64,000 nucleotides of DNA, taken from the NCBI GenBank assembly GCA_902622745.1, contig CACNQW010000002.1, positions 1 to 64,000 of the forward strand, written 5' to 3'. Positions 9,902-18,686 of this stretch are shown one piece after another (within the stretch, counting starts at the first letter, position 1; each line of letters opens with the position of its first letter). A model generated the notes under the pieces. The model did not search any database and was not told where the DNA came from. It saw only the letters and a list, made by a program, of their open reading frames with translations. This stretch comes from an uncultured SAR116 cluster alpha proteobacterium. Lineage in GTDB: Bacteria; Pseudomonadota; Alphaproteobacteria; Puniceispirillales; Marisalimonadaceae. Made by a program: the position numbers and the translations under genes.

Positions 9902-10588
9902 TTATTTAACTTTTTTACTAAAATTATAATTTTCTACTTCTTTTGTAAGTTTATCAAATTCATTTTGAATCGAATTCTTAATTTGAAAGAGTTTTTTTGC
10001 TGTAACTTTCCTTTTAACATGAATGGGCTCACCAAAAATGTAAACACCTTTTGAAAAAGGAAATGGTATTATAAAGTTATCCCATGAATTCAAAAGTTTA
10101 TGATTTTTAACTTTCCAAAATAAAGGTACAATTGGAGCTCCAGTTCTTTGTGCAAGTTTGATTATTCCATCTTTTACGATTTCTTTTGGACCTTTTGGTC
10201 CGTCTGGTGTTATTGCTATACTTTCTCCATTTTCAATAGCTTTAATCATTTTTATAAATGCGCTAACACCTTTTTTTTTGGAGGAGCCATAAATTATTTT
10301 CATATTTATTAATTTAAATAAAATATCAGTCATCATTCCATCAGAATGAGATGATTGAAGAGCATTTATTTCTAATTTTTTTGTTGGTAATAAATATGGT
10401 CCACAATAAAGTCTATTATGCCAAGTACAAAAAATAACAGGTTCTTTTTTTTTATAATAATAACTATTTGGTTTTTTTAGTTCTTTCCAAGAGATTGATT
10501 TATACGTAAAGTTTGTAACAATAAAAACTAAAAAACCCAGAAATTTTTGTCCAAGTTTATTTTTGCTGATTCTTTTTATAAATTTCAT
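9902..10588 (-). CDS. DUF374-type lysophospholipid acyltransferase family protein
   Basis: A 228-residue membrane-associated protein of the LPLAT superfamily, DUF374 branch, usually found next to waaA. Motifs include FCTWHNRLYCGP with His57, LQSSHSDGMM with an HxD pair at residues 81 and 83, and the block AITPDGPKGPKE at 126-137. In this family the acceptor is not firmly known; a role in lipid A or glycerophospholipid acylation is inferred from the superfamily and from its place as first gene of the waaA-lpxK-lpxL operon. It diverges from the ABC exporter across 54 bases. Confidence 0.8.
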   Translation of the reverse strand: MKFIKRISKNKLGQKFLGFLVFIVTNFTYKSISWKELKKPNSYYYKKKEPVIFCTWHNRLYCGPYLLPTKKLEINALQSSHSDGMMTDILFKLINMKIIYGSSKKKGVSAFIKMIKAIENGESIAITPDGPKGPKEIVKDGIIKLAQRTGAPIVPLFWKVKNHKLLNSWDNFIIPFPFSKGVYIFGEPIHVKRKVTAKKLFQIKNSIQNEFDKLTKEVENYNFSKKVK

Positions 10589-10642
10589 TTTATAATAATT
10601 ACATTTTTATTAATTAATTAATATATTGTATACATATATCAA

Positions 10643-12313
10643 ATGAATAAAAAAAATCTAAAAAACTTAGAATTAATTAAAAAAATAAACAAAGATTTTT
10701 TAATTAATCAAAAGTCTGATATTTTTATTTGTTTAATTTTACTTTTAATTGTTAGTCTAACTACTGCAATTTATCCATTTTTAATACAAAAAGTTTTTGA
10801 TAATTTCACTGAAAATAAATATTCGTTGTTTTTTCTTCCAACTATAATTGCTCTTGTTGCATCTATGAGAGGTATAGCAATGTTTTTTCAAATAAAACAA
10901 GTATCAAAAGTAACATTAAAAGTTAGTATTGATATTCAAAAAAAATTATCAAATCATTTGTTATTCTCTGATTTAGATATGATTAAAAAAATTTCTTCCG
11001 GAAATCATATTTCAAGAATAATGAATGATGTTAATCTAATAAGGGATAGTGTGGAAAGATCTTTAAATAATTTAATTAGAGATCTAATAACAATTGTATT
11101 TTTGATAGTTTATTTGATTTGGTTAGACTGGGTTTTAGCTGTAGTTGTCTTATCAATTTATCCACTTGCATTAAAACCGATCATATCCATTGGAAAAAAA
11201 CAAAGATTTTATGCATTATCATTACAAGAAAAGATGGAGAGCTTAACCTCTTTTTTATCTGAAATTTTTAGAAATATTTCAATGATTAAGTCATATTCAT
11301 TAGAAAAACTAGAGAAAAATAGAATAAATAAATCTTTAGATAGTTTATTTCTAAGTCTATTTGATATTGTAAAAGGAAGAGCAAAAGTTTTGCCACTTTT
11401 AGAAGTGTTGGGAGGAATTGCAGCTGCCTTTGTAATTTTAATTGCTAGTTATAGAATTAATTCTGGTTTTATGACAATTGGGAGTGTAATTGGGTTTGTT
11501 ACTGCATTACTAATGTTAGCTCAACCTGCCAGAGCTTTGGGAACTTTTAATACTATTTTACAAGAAGGTTTAAGCGCATTGCAAAGAATCTATAAACAAT
11601 TAAACGAAATCCCAAAAATTGAAAGAATTAGTAATGTTAAAAAAGAACTTAAAATTCCAAATAATCCAACTATTGAATTCAAAAATGTAAGTTTTTTTTA
11701 CGAAAAAAATAAAATTATTCTTGATAAAATTTCTTTTAAAACAAAAAAATCAAAAATGCATATTATTGGTGAAAGTGGTACTGGGAAATCAACAATATTT
11801 AATTTAATCAGTAGATTTATAGATCCTAAAAAAGGGAATATTTTCATAAATGATGTGAATATAAAAGATGTATCACTTTTTTCTTTGAGACAAAATATAA
11901 GTTTAGTTAGTCAAGAAACGATGATATACAACGATACTTTTCATAATAATATATCTTTAGGTAAATTAAACGCCACAAAACATGAAATAATAAAAGCTGC
12001 TAAATTAGCTAATATTCATGATTTTATTATAAGTCAAGAAAAGGGATATGATACTGTTATTGGTGAAGCAGGTAGTAACTTATCTGGAGGTCAAAAACAA
12101 AGAATTTCAATAGCTAGAGCTTTTTTAAAAAATTCAAAAATCTTATTGTTAGATGAAGTTACGAGTGCTCTAGATTCTATAACATCAAAAAATATCTTAA
12201 AATCAATTAATCAATTAAGTAAAAATAAAACATGTATATATATTTCTCATGAAGACTATGAAATAAATAAAAATTCTCAAAAATTAATAATTTCTAATAG
12301 TAAAATTAAATAA
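10643..12313 (+). CDS. msbA: MsbA-type ABC exporter (fused permease and ATPase)
   Basis: A 556-residue half-transporter. Residues about 1-310 form an ABC transmembrane domain with several hydrophobic helices. The rest is the ATPase, with Walker A GESGTGKST near residue 376, signature LSGGQKQR near 480, and Walker B ILLLDEVTSALD near 501, followed by the H-loop ISHE. Such proteins act as homodimers and flip lipids or other hydrophobic cargo across the inner membrane. Its place beside the lipid A operon suggests lipid A-core as cargo (MsbA), but this is inferred from context. It converges with the phosphatase gene, leaving only 2 bases between them. Confidence 0.8.
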   Translation: MNKKNLKNLELIKKINKDFLINQKSDIFICLILLLIVSLTTAIYPFLIQKVFDNFTENKYSLFFLPTIIALVASMRGIAMFFQIKQVSKVTLKVSIDIQKKLSNHLLFSDLDMIKKISSGNHISRIMNDVNLIRDSVERSLNNLIRDLITIVFLIVYLIWLDWVLAVVVLSIYPLALKPIISIGKKQRFYALSLQEKMESLTSFLSEIFRNISMIKSYSLEKLEKNRINKSLDSLFLSLFDIVKGRAKVLPLLEVLGGIAAAFVILIASYRINSGFMTIGSVIGFVTALLMLAQPARALGTFNTILQEGLSALQRIYKQLNEIPKIERISNVKKELKIPNNPTIEFKNVSFFYEKNKIILDKISFKTKKSKMHIIGESGTGKSTIFNLISRFIDPKKGNIFINDVNIKDVSLFSLRQNISLVSQETMIYNDTFHNNISLGKLNATKHEIIKAAKLANIHDFIISQEKGYDTVIGEAGSNLSGGQKQRISIARAFLKNSKILLLDEVTSALDSITSKNILKSINQLSKNKTCIYISHEDYEINKNSQKLIISNSKIK

Positions 12314-12315
12314 AT

Positions 12316-12984
12316 TCATTCTCTTCTCAAAATTTTTGTAATGATTTTTTCAAAGAATTTATTTTCAGAAAAAGTTGCTTCTAATTCTTGAGGCTTGTAA
12401 ATATGTTTCGTCCAATAAATAAAATCTGGATTCTTAGTTTTTTTATAATATTTGATGTAAAGATCACAAAAAGCATCGAGTATACCAGTCTTTGCGTGTT
12501 TTATATGAAGATATTTTAATGAAAGTTGTTTTTTTGCTACTTCTGGTTTTTCTCTCGATTTTAAAACTTTGAAAAGAAAAGCTATTATACCAGCTCTATC
12601 AGCCCCAGACTTACAATGAATTAAGGCTGGGTATTTTATTGAGTTAAAAACTGCGTTAGCTTTAAAAATCATATTTTTATCTGGTGCTGCACGTGATCGA
12701 GCTACTAAGTTTACAAGCTCTATTTCGTTTTGCTCACATGCTTTTTTTTCAAGAAACCAGCCACCATCTTTTTTTCCACCTCTAAGGTTGATAATGGTTT
12801 TGATTCCAAGTTTTTTATATTTTTTAATTCTTTGAGGTGTCGGCATATTAGATCTATACATATTATCATCAATTTTATGAAAATTATTATACAATAGTCT
12901 TAAAAAACCATGATCAACTATCATCATTTCATACCAATATCTTAAAATTTTAAGTTTACTGTTAAGTATTAGATCCCCCTGCAA
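12316..12984 (-). CDS. Tyrosine/dual-specificity phosphatase-like protein
   Basis: A 222-residue cytosolic protein with the cysteine phosphatase signature HCKSGADRAG, in which Cys124 and Arg130 form the CX5R loop. Upstream are the fold-typical segments MYRSNMPTP and GIKTIINLRGG. The conserved DHGFLR near the N terminus is seen in alphaproteobacterial homologues that lie near lipopolysaccharide genes. The substrate is unknown: a phosphotyrosine, phosphoinositide-like or phospholipid head group are all possible in this superfamily. The start overlaps the end of pmbA by 23 bases, so the two are probably cotranslated. A downstream start at residue 20 is possible. Confidence 0.72.
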   Translation of the reverse strand: MQGDLILNSKLKILRYWYEMMIVDHGFLRLLYNNFHKIDDNMYRSNMPTPQRIKKYKKLGIKTIINLRGGKKDGGWFLEKKACEQNEIELVNLVARSRAAPDKNMIFKANAVFNSIKYPALIHCKSGADRAGIIAFLFKVLKSREKPEVAKKQLSLKYLHIKHAKTGILDAFCDLYIKYYKKTKNPDFIYWTKHIYKPQELEATFSENKFFEKIITKILRRE

Positions 12985-14323
12985 TTGTCATTTCATTAAT
13001 TAATATGCTGGGTGCAGAAATTGTTGAATTTAAATCTAAGTTATTTGCAGGTAACATTTGTAAAAACATTTCTTTTAAATTTCCTGCAATAGTAGCTTCA
13101 GATATCGGATTTAAGAGTTTGCCATTTTCAATCCAAAATCCACTTGCTCCTCTACTATAATCACCAGTGATTAAAGAAACGCTTGATCCGAGTAATTCTG
13201 TAATATAAAACCCATTTGAAATATTTTTTATCATATCTTTTTCATCAATATTGCCCGGCATAATCATAGCATTACTTACGCCTATGCCTGGAGGTGAAGT
13301 CAAGTTTCTTGTAGCATTACAGTTAGTATTCAAACCTAATTGTCTCGCTGATGAAAGGTTAAGCAAATAATTTTTTAATATCCCATTAGAAACAAGCTCA
13401 ATTTTTTTTGTTCCACAACCCTCTGCATCAAATAATTTTGATCCTAGTCCTTTGCTTAAATGTGGGTCATCAACAACATTTATTTTTTTATTAAAGATAT
13501 GTTCATTTAGTTTTCCTTTTAAAAAACTTGTTCCATTTATAATTGAAGTTCCATTAATTCCAGAAATTATATGGCTAAGAATTGATTTAGCTACCCTTGG
13601 TTCAAAAATTACTGGAAATTTACCTGTCGGTGCTTTAGTAGATCCAATTTTATCTAAAACCTTTTTAGCAGCTCTCCTAGCTATTAATTTTGGTTCTTCA
13701 ATATCGTTATAAAATACCTTTGATGAATAATCATAATCTCTTACCATTTTATCTGATTTAGAAGCTATAAGTGTCAAAGAATTTAAATTATTTGATTTAA
13801 GGTGTTTATCATAAAAATTATTACTATTAGAATAATAAGTTTCACTCTTAGACCAAGCTACATGAACACCATCACTTACTAATTTATTAGAAAAATTTAG
13901 AGCATGATTTTCTATTTCATTAGCTCTAGTCTCTAATTGATCAATTGAAGGTTCAAAACTATCATTTGTAAGAATTTCAACTTTTTTATTTATAGGGTTC
14001 CGATCCAAATCGTTTTTTGTGGCAATGCCACTAAAATTATCTTCAGGTGAAACTTCAGCAATTTCTGTAGCTTTATTAGCTAATTTTATTAATGATTTTT
14101 CATCAATTTTATTTGTTGAAAGTATAGAAAACTTTTTGCCTTTAAATACTCTAATTCCAATATTGAATGTATCAAATTCTTCTATTTTTTCTTTTACATT
14201 ATTTCTAACTTCTAATGATTTTCCATAGCTTTTTGATATAATAACTTCAGTATCAGTAGCACCATTTTTTTTCGATTTATCAAGTAATAGAGAGATTATT
14301 TCATTTGTTTTGTACGTTTTCAT
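12962..14323 (-). CDS. pmbA: TldE/PmbA, metalloprotease partner protein
   Basis: TldE (PmbA) pairs with TldD to form a heterodimeric zinc protease that trims unfolded peptides and, in some bacteria, matures peptide antibiotics or degrades the CcdA antitoxin. This 453-residue protein shows the TldE pattern GNARN-like NATRNLTSPPGIGVSN, ELLGSSVSLITGDYSRGASGFWIENG, and the C-terminal INEMTIAGG. It lacks the HExxxH zinc motif that TldD carries. Its partner tldD is in this window at 24552-26012. It diverges from argC across 74 bases. Confidence 0.92.
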   Translation of the reverse strand: MKTYKTNEIISLLLDKSKKNGATDTEVIISKSYGKSLEVRNNVKEKIEEFDTFNIGIRVFKGKKFSILSTNKIDEKSLIKLANKATEIAEVSPEDNFSGIATKNDLDRNPINKKVEILTNDSFEPSIDQLETRANEIENHALNFSNKLVSDGVHVAWSKSETYYSNSNNFYDKHLKSNNLNSLTLIASKSDKMVRDYDYSSKVFYNDIEEPKLIARRAAKKVLDKIGSTKAPTGKFPVIFEPRVAKSILSHIISGINGTSIINGTSFLKGKLNEHIFNKKINVVDDPHLSKGLGSKLFDAEGCGTKKIELVSNGILKNYLLNLSSARQLGLNTNCNATRNLTSPPGIGVSNAMIMPGNIDEKDMIKNISNGFYITELLGSSVSLITGDYSRGASGFWIENGKLLNPISEATIAGNLKEMFLQMLPANNLDLNSTISAPSILINEMTIAGGSNT

Positions 14324-14397
14324 TTTAGTTATTTTGATTAATTGATTATAAGTAATTTAAATGTTTTTTAATTTCTTTCAATAATTAGAGGATTTGT

Positions 14398-15339
14398 ATG
14401 ATAAAAAAAGTTTTCATAGATGGTGAAGAAGGGACTACAGGGCTTCAAATTTATGAAAGATTAGACAAACATCCAAATATAGAAGTAATTAATATTGATC
14501 CTAATAAAAGAAAGAATTTATTAGAGAAAAAGGAAATGATGAAAAAGGCTGATCTAGTATTTTTGTGTTTACCTGACGCAGCCTCACAAGAAGCTGTTGC
14601 TACAGGAAAAGAACTAGAAGAAGATTGTCCTATTTTTATAGATGCTTCTACAGCACACAGAACTTCTACAATGTGGAGTTATGGATTGCCTGAATTATCA
14701 GATGAATACAGAAATAAGATAAATAAATCTAATTTTATTGCAGTTCCAGGATGTTATGCAACAGGATCAAATCTAATTATATTTCCATTGACAAAGATGG
14801 GATTAATTTCTAATTCTCACCAGTTTTTAATTCAAGCAGTTAGTGGGTTTAGTGGGGGCGGAAAACATTTAATTGAATATCAGAATAATAATGATTCCCC
14901 TTTTTTTTACTATGGATTAAATTTAAATCATAAACATCTCCCAGAAATTAAATTTCATTGTGGTTTAGAAAATAATCCAATTTTTTTACCATCGGTCGCA
15001 AATTTTTATCAAGGTATGATTGTAAATTTATTTTTGACCAAAAAAGATTTTGAAAAAGAAACCTCTTTTTTTGAGATTGAGGGTTTCTTCAGCGACTATT
15101 ATCAAAATCAACAATTTATTAAAGTTAAATCTAATGATGACATTCAATTTCCTGATGGTTTTTATAAACCAAACTTAATTGTAAATTCAAACGATGTTGA
15201 AATTAATATTTTTAAAAATACAAATAGTGGTCAATTAATAATTTCTGCAAATTTTGATAATCTTGGAAAAGGAGCTTCTGCTGCAGCAATTCAATGTATG
15301 AATTTAAGATTTGGTTTTGATGAATTATTAGGTTTGTGA
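14398..15339 (+). CDS. argC: N-acetyl-gamma-glutamyl-phosphate reductase ArgC (short type)
   Basis: ArgC reduces N-acetylglutamyl phosphate with NADPH in arginine synthesis. The protein begins with a nucleotide-binding segment FIDGEEGTTGLQIYERL and has the active-site motif AVPGCYATGSN with Cys119. Later come AVSGFSGGGK and HKHLPEI, where the conserved His lies. At 313 residues it belongs to the shorter AGPR class rather than the roughly 345-residue class. The ribosome binding site AGAGG lies just before the ATG. It overlaps the next gene by 4 bases. Confidence 0.93.
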   Translation: MIKKVFIDGEEGTTGLQIYERLDKHPNIEVINIDPNKRKNLLEKKEMMKKADLVFLCLPDAASQEAVATGKELEEDCPIFIDASTAHRTSTMWSYGLPELSDEYRNKINKSNFIAVPGCYATGSNLIIFPLTKMGLISNSHQFLIQAVSGFSGGGKHLIEYQNNNDSPFFYYGLNLNHKHLPEIKFHCGLENNPIFLPSVANFYQGMIVNLFLTKKDFEKETSFFEIEGFFSDYYQNQQFIKVKSNDDIQFPDGFYKPNLIVNSNDVEINIFKNTNSGQLIISANFDNLGKGASAAAIQCMNLRFGFDELLGL

Positions 15340-16118
15340 TTATAATGGAATGTTTTGTTCATGCAGATAAAAAATATTTCCCAGAACATAACTGGTTTGA
15401 AAAAGCAATAAGTTACCCTTATAAAGCACCTACAATCCCGTTTACATTTAAGAATGGAAAATTTTATCGAGGGATACACATATCACTTAAAGATAGAGTT
15501 CCAATTTTATCTATTGGATCTAATAGATCTCCATATCAATTAAAAAATAAATTTGGTGCAAAAGAGAATCTATGTGTAACTCCAGCAAAATTATATAATT
15601 CTGTCATTGTTTATGCGGCTTCAATGTCAGCATACGGTTCTATTCCCGCAACTCAGTGGCCTTGTGAAGGATCAGTGTCTGATTTGAACTTACTTTGGTT
15701 AAATTATGATCAATTACAAATCATGCACCTCTCAGAGGGTTTGGGAATAGCTTATCATTACGTAGAATTAGATAAAAATACAGTTACTATTCAAGAAGTT
15801 AATTATTCTGGTCCTATTTTTGGGTACATTTCAATTAGAGGAGGGTATTTATTTGATGGAAATGAACCATTGAGATTGAAAGATATAAAATCAAATACAA
15901 ATACACATTCATCTATTAATGAGTATCAAGCATTAAATAAATTATTTTTAGAAAATCCTATCGGTCAAAATTCGTTAGAAAGTTGGTTAAAAAAAATGAT
16001 TTCAAATAAAAGTATAAGGCTCTCATTAATCGATAAAATGTCACAAAATAGCTTTGTACCTAATAATGTTCCTTGGAAAGTTATAGATGTTAAAATCACT
16101 GGTAACAATATTTATTAA
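15336..16118 (+). CDS. Conserved hypothetical protein with GSNxSPxQL and YGSxPAT motifs
   Basis: A 260-residue soluble protein of unknown function. The segment SIGSNRSPYQLKNKFG at about 59-74 recalls the nucleotide-like GSN loop of the gamma-glutamylcyclotransferase-like fold, and AYGSIPATQWPCEG follows at 99-112. I recall the YGSxPAT pattern from an uncharacterised family in alphaproteobacteria. The following LWLNYDQLQIMHLSEGLG fits the same family. A GGCT-like fold is an inference; no catalytic residue can be named. The start overlaps the argC stop by 4 bases (an ATG three codons later is an alternative), so it is translationally linked to argC. It is the last gene before the proteorhodopsin promoter region. 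Confidence 0.6.
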   Translation: MIIMECFVHADKKYFPEHNWFEKAISYPYKAPTIPFTFKNGKFYRGIHISLKDRVPILSIGSNRSPYQLKNKFGAKENLCVTPAKLYNSVIVYAASMSAYGSIPATQWPCEGSVSDLNLLWLNYDQLQIMHLSEGLGIAYHYVELDKNTVTIQEVNYSGPIFGYISIRGGYLFDGNEPLRLKDIKSNTNTHSSINEYQALNKLFLENPIGQNSLESWLKKMISNKSIRLSLIDKMSQNSFVPNNVPWKVIDVKITGNNIY

Positions 16119-16370
16119 AATAATTAGCGCTTACTACTACATATTGTTATGAAATTTTAAAAAATGAAGAATTTTAAAAATCAAGAAAATTAATTATTTT
16201 TTTTTGAAAATAAAATATATAATAAATTCAATAATTTAGTATAAATTTTTATTTAATATCTGAATCAGATCGTTTTTACTGTTGATTCAAGTTCAATTAA
16301 AACATATTCTCTTCAGCAAATTAGAATTTTCTAATTCCGAGCGAATTTTAACTTATAGGGGAGGACCTTA
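16119..16370 (+). promoter_or_regulatory. Proteorhodopsin upstream region: candidate promoter and leader
   Basis: This is the longest gap between genes in the window. A sigma70-like promoter can be read as TTGATT at 16282-16287, a 17-base spacer, and TATTCT at 16305-16310 (four of six matches in each box). That would give a leader of about 50 bases. Two inverted repeats flank it: TGAATCA at 16261-16267 with TGATTCA at 16283-16289, overlapping the -35 box, and ATTAGAA at 16320-16326 with TTCTAAT at 16329-16335 in the leader. The first could be an operator and the second an RNA hairpin. The ribosome binding site AGGGGAGGA at 16357-16365 is the strongest I see in the window. The promoter call rests on the consensus only. 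Confidence 0.45.
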
Positions 16371-17132
16371 ATGTCGTTCAAATTTTTAAAATATATATTG
16401 CCAGCAGTATTTTTTGCTGGACTACCAACTTTAAGTTTTGCTTCTGGCAACTTAGAGCCTACAGATCCAGTAGGTATTACTTTTTGGATTATCTCTATTG
16501 CTATGGTAGCAGCAGCTACATTCTTTTTTCTTGAGTCATTAAGATTTGAAGGGAAATGGAGAACATCTTTGGTTGTTGGCGGCTTAGTATGTATGGTGGC
16601 AGCAGTCCATTATTTTTACATGAGAGATGTTTGGGTTTCCACTGGAGCATCGCCTACTGTATTTAGATATGTAGACTGGATTATTACTGTTCCGTTACAG
16701 ATGATAGAGTTTTATATCATACTTGCAGCTTGTACAACTATAGCAATGGGTGTATTTTGGAGACTATTCATAGGTTCCGTAATAATGCTTGTTGGTGGAT
16801 ATTTAGGTGAAGCTGGTTTCATAAATGCAACACTAGGTTTCGTTATCGGAATGGCTGGTTGGATTTATATTCTTTATGAAATTTTTGCTGGTGAAGCTGG
16901 TAAAGTTAGCGCATCAGATGCACCTGAAGCTGTTCAATCTGGATTTGCTACAATGAGATGGATTGTTACAATTGGATGGGCTATTTATCCAATAGGCTAT
17001 TTTGTAGGTTACATGGCTGGTGGCGCAGATGCAAACAGTCTAAATATGATCTATAACATTGCTGACGTTCTAAATAAAATTGGATTTTGTTTAGCGATTT
17101 GGGCAGCTGCGGATTCTACTGCAAAAGCTTAA
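16371..17132 (+). CDS. Proteorhodopsin, predicted blue-absorbing proton pump
   Basis: A light-driven outward proton pump of 253 residues with seven membrane helices and an N-terminal signal segment ending near FASG at 23-26. Key residues, with usual proteorhodopsin numbering in brackets, are His80 (75), proton acceptor Asp102 (97), Thr106 (101), proton donor Glu113 (108) and retinal Schiff-base Lys236 (231). The Asp-Thr-Glu triad is that of proton pumps, not of sodium (NDQ) or chloride pumps. Residue 110 (105), the spectral tuning site, is Gln, which in studied proteorhodopsins gives blue absorption. A strong ribosome binding site and a dedicated terminator suggest high expression. The four genes that follow make its retinal. 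Confidence 0.97.
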   Translation: MSFKFLKYILPAVFFAGLPTLSFASGNLEPTDPVGITFWIISIAMVAAATFFFLESLRFEGKWRTSLVVGGLVCMVAAVHYFYMRDVWVSTGASPTVFRYVDWIITVPLQMIEFYIILAACTTIAMGVFWRLFIGSVIMLVGGYLGEAGFINATLGFVIGMAGWIYILYEIFAGEAGKVSASDAPEAVQSGFATMRWIVTIGWAIYPIGYFVGYMAGGADANSLNMIYNIADVLNKIGFCLAIWAAADSTAKA

Positions 17133-17154
17133 ACTATATACAACTTTAATTAAG

Positions 17155-17183
17155 GCCAGCCCTTTTGGGCTGGCTTTTTTTTT
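17155..17183 (+). terminator. Rho-independent terminator after proteorhodopsin
   Basis: A perfect 8-base-pair stem, GCCAGCCC at 17155-17162 paired with GGGCTGGC at 17167-17174, closes a TTTT loop and is followed by nine T residues. A/T pairs can extend the base of the stem. It starts 22 bases after the proteorhodopsin stop and ends 24 bases before crtI. The GC-rich stem stands out in this AT-rich window and is the only textbook terminator I found. Confidence 0.92.
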
Positions 17184-17207
17184 AATCTAAATTTAAAATA
17201 TTTCTAA

Positions 17208-18686
17208 ATGAGTAAAGAAAAGAAAATAAATTCAATTGTTGTTGGGTCAGGTTTTGGTGGTATCGCAAGTGCTCTTAGACTAAGAGCTTTAGGACATAAA
17301 GTTACTTTGATTGATAGATTACCAGAAATTGGTGGTAGAGCCCAAGTTTTTAATTTAAAAGGATTTAAGCATGATGCTGGTCCTACAGTTATTACTGCTC
17401 CTTTTATGTTTGACGAGTTATTTAGTTTGTTTGGTGAGAACAGAGAAAAATATCTAAAATTTGTCGCTTTAGATCCATGGTATAGATTTTATTTTCATGA
17501 TAAATCATCTTTTGACTATTGTAGAACAGTAAAAGATACAAAACTTGAAATTAAAAAATTTTCCAATGATGACGCGGAAGGTTATGAAAAGTTGTTAAAA
17601 ATTTCAAAAGATATCTTTGATATTGGCTTTACTCAATTATCAGATAAGCCATTTAATTCTTTTTGGTTCATGTGTAAACAAATACCGGCATTAATTAAAT
17701 TAAAAGCTCATTTAACGGTTTCGCAATTAGTCGGAAGATACTTAAAAAATCCAAAAATACGTTCAGCATTTTCAATTCACCCTTTGCTTGTTGGCGGTAA
17801 TCCTTTTAACACTACTTCTATATATGCATTAATTCATTATTTAGAGAGAAATTGGGGAGTGTATTTTTGTATGGGTGGAACAGGAAAAATTATAACAGAA
17901 TTAAAAAAATTAATGTTAAGACAAAAAATTGAAATTAAATTAAATATAGATATAAGAAATGTTAACATAGAAAGTGGAAAGATTGTTTCTATATCGGATA
18001 ATAATAATAATCTTTATAAATGTGATAAATTAATTTTTAATGGCGACCCTCCGACCTTTTATAAAGAAATTTTGAAAACAAAAAAAAGAAAAAAATTTCT
18101 ACCTGATTTTTTTACAAAATATTCTATGGGAATGTTTGTTCTTTTTTTTGGAACAACCAAAAATTATCCAAAAGTCGCACATCATACTATATGGATGGGC
18201 AAAAGATTTGAGGGCTTGTTAAAAGATATATTTGATAAAAAAATTCTTGCAAAAGATTTTTCTCTTTATATTCATAGACCTACAGCTACAGATAAAAGTT
18301 TTGCTCCTAAAGGCTGCGATAGTTTTTATGTTTTGTGTCCAGTTCCGAATTTACAAGGTAAAGTTGATTGGAAGGTTGAAGGAGATAAGTTGAGAGAAAG
18401 AATAATTGAAAGTTTAGATAAAACTATATTGCCAAAATTAAAACAGAGTATATGTAATGATTTCTATATGACCCCGAATGAATTTAAAAATCAATATAGG
18501 TCAATGCATGGTGCCGGTTTTTCCATTGCTCCTATATTTTTACAATCAGCGTGGTTTAGATACCATAATAAAGATCGACATATTGATAATTTATATTTTG
18601 CTTCATCGGGGGCTCATCCTGGAGCAGGTATACCTGGAGTATTATCGTCAGCAAAAGTGGTTGAGAATATAATCTTAAATGAGTAA
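17208..18686 (+). CDS. crtI: Phytoene desaturase CrtI
   Basis: CrtI is an FAD enzyme that takes phytoene to lycopene by four desaturations. The FAD-binding motif VVGSGFGGIASALRLRALG has its glycines at 13, 15 and 18, followed by the Glu/Asp-containing LIDRLPEIGGRA. AGPTVITAPFMFDELF and the C-terminal GAHPGAGIPGVLSSAKV are strongly typical of bacterial CrtI. The length of 492 residues is standard. It is first in a tight crtI-crtB-crtY-blh group: it overlaps crtB by 8 bases. No convincing promoter lies between the terminator and this gene. Confidence 0.96.
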   Translation: MSKEKKINSIVVGSGFGGIASALRLRALGHKVTLIDRLPEIGGRAQVFNLKGFKHDAGPTVITAPFMFDELFSLFGENREKYLKFVALDPWYRFYFHDKSSFDYCRTVKDTKLEIKKFSNDDAEGYEKLLKISKDIFDIGFTQLSDKPFNSFWFMCKQIPALIKLKAHLTVSQLVGRYLKNPKIRSAFSIHPLLVGGNPFNTTSIYALIHYLERNWGVYFCMGGTGKIITELKKLMLRQKIEIKLNIDIRNVNIESGKIVSISDNNNNLYKCDKLIFNGDPPTFYKEILKTKKRKKFLPDFFTKYSMGMFVLFFGTTKNYPKVAHHTIWMGKRFEGLLKDIFDKKILAKDFSLYIHRPTATDKSFAPKGCDSFYVLCPVPNLQGKVDWKVEGDKLRERIIESLDKTILPKLKQSICNDFYMTPNEFKNQYRSMHGAGFSIAPIFLQSAWFRYHNKDRHIDNLYFASSGAHPGAGIPGVLSSAKVVENIILNE

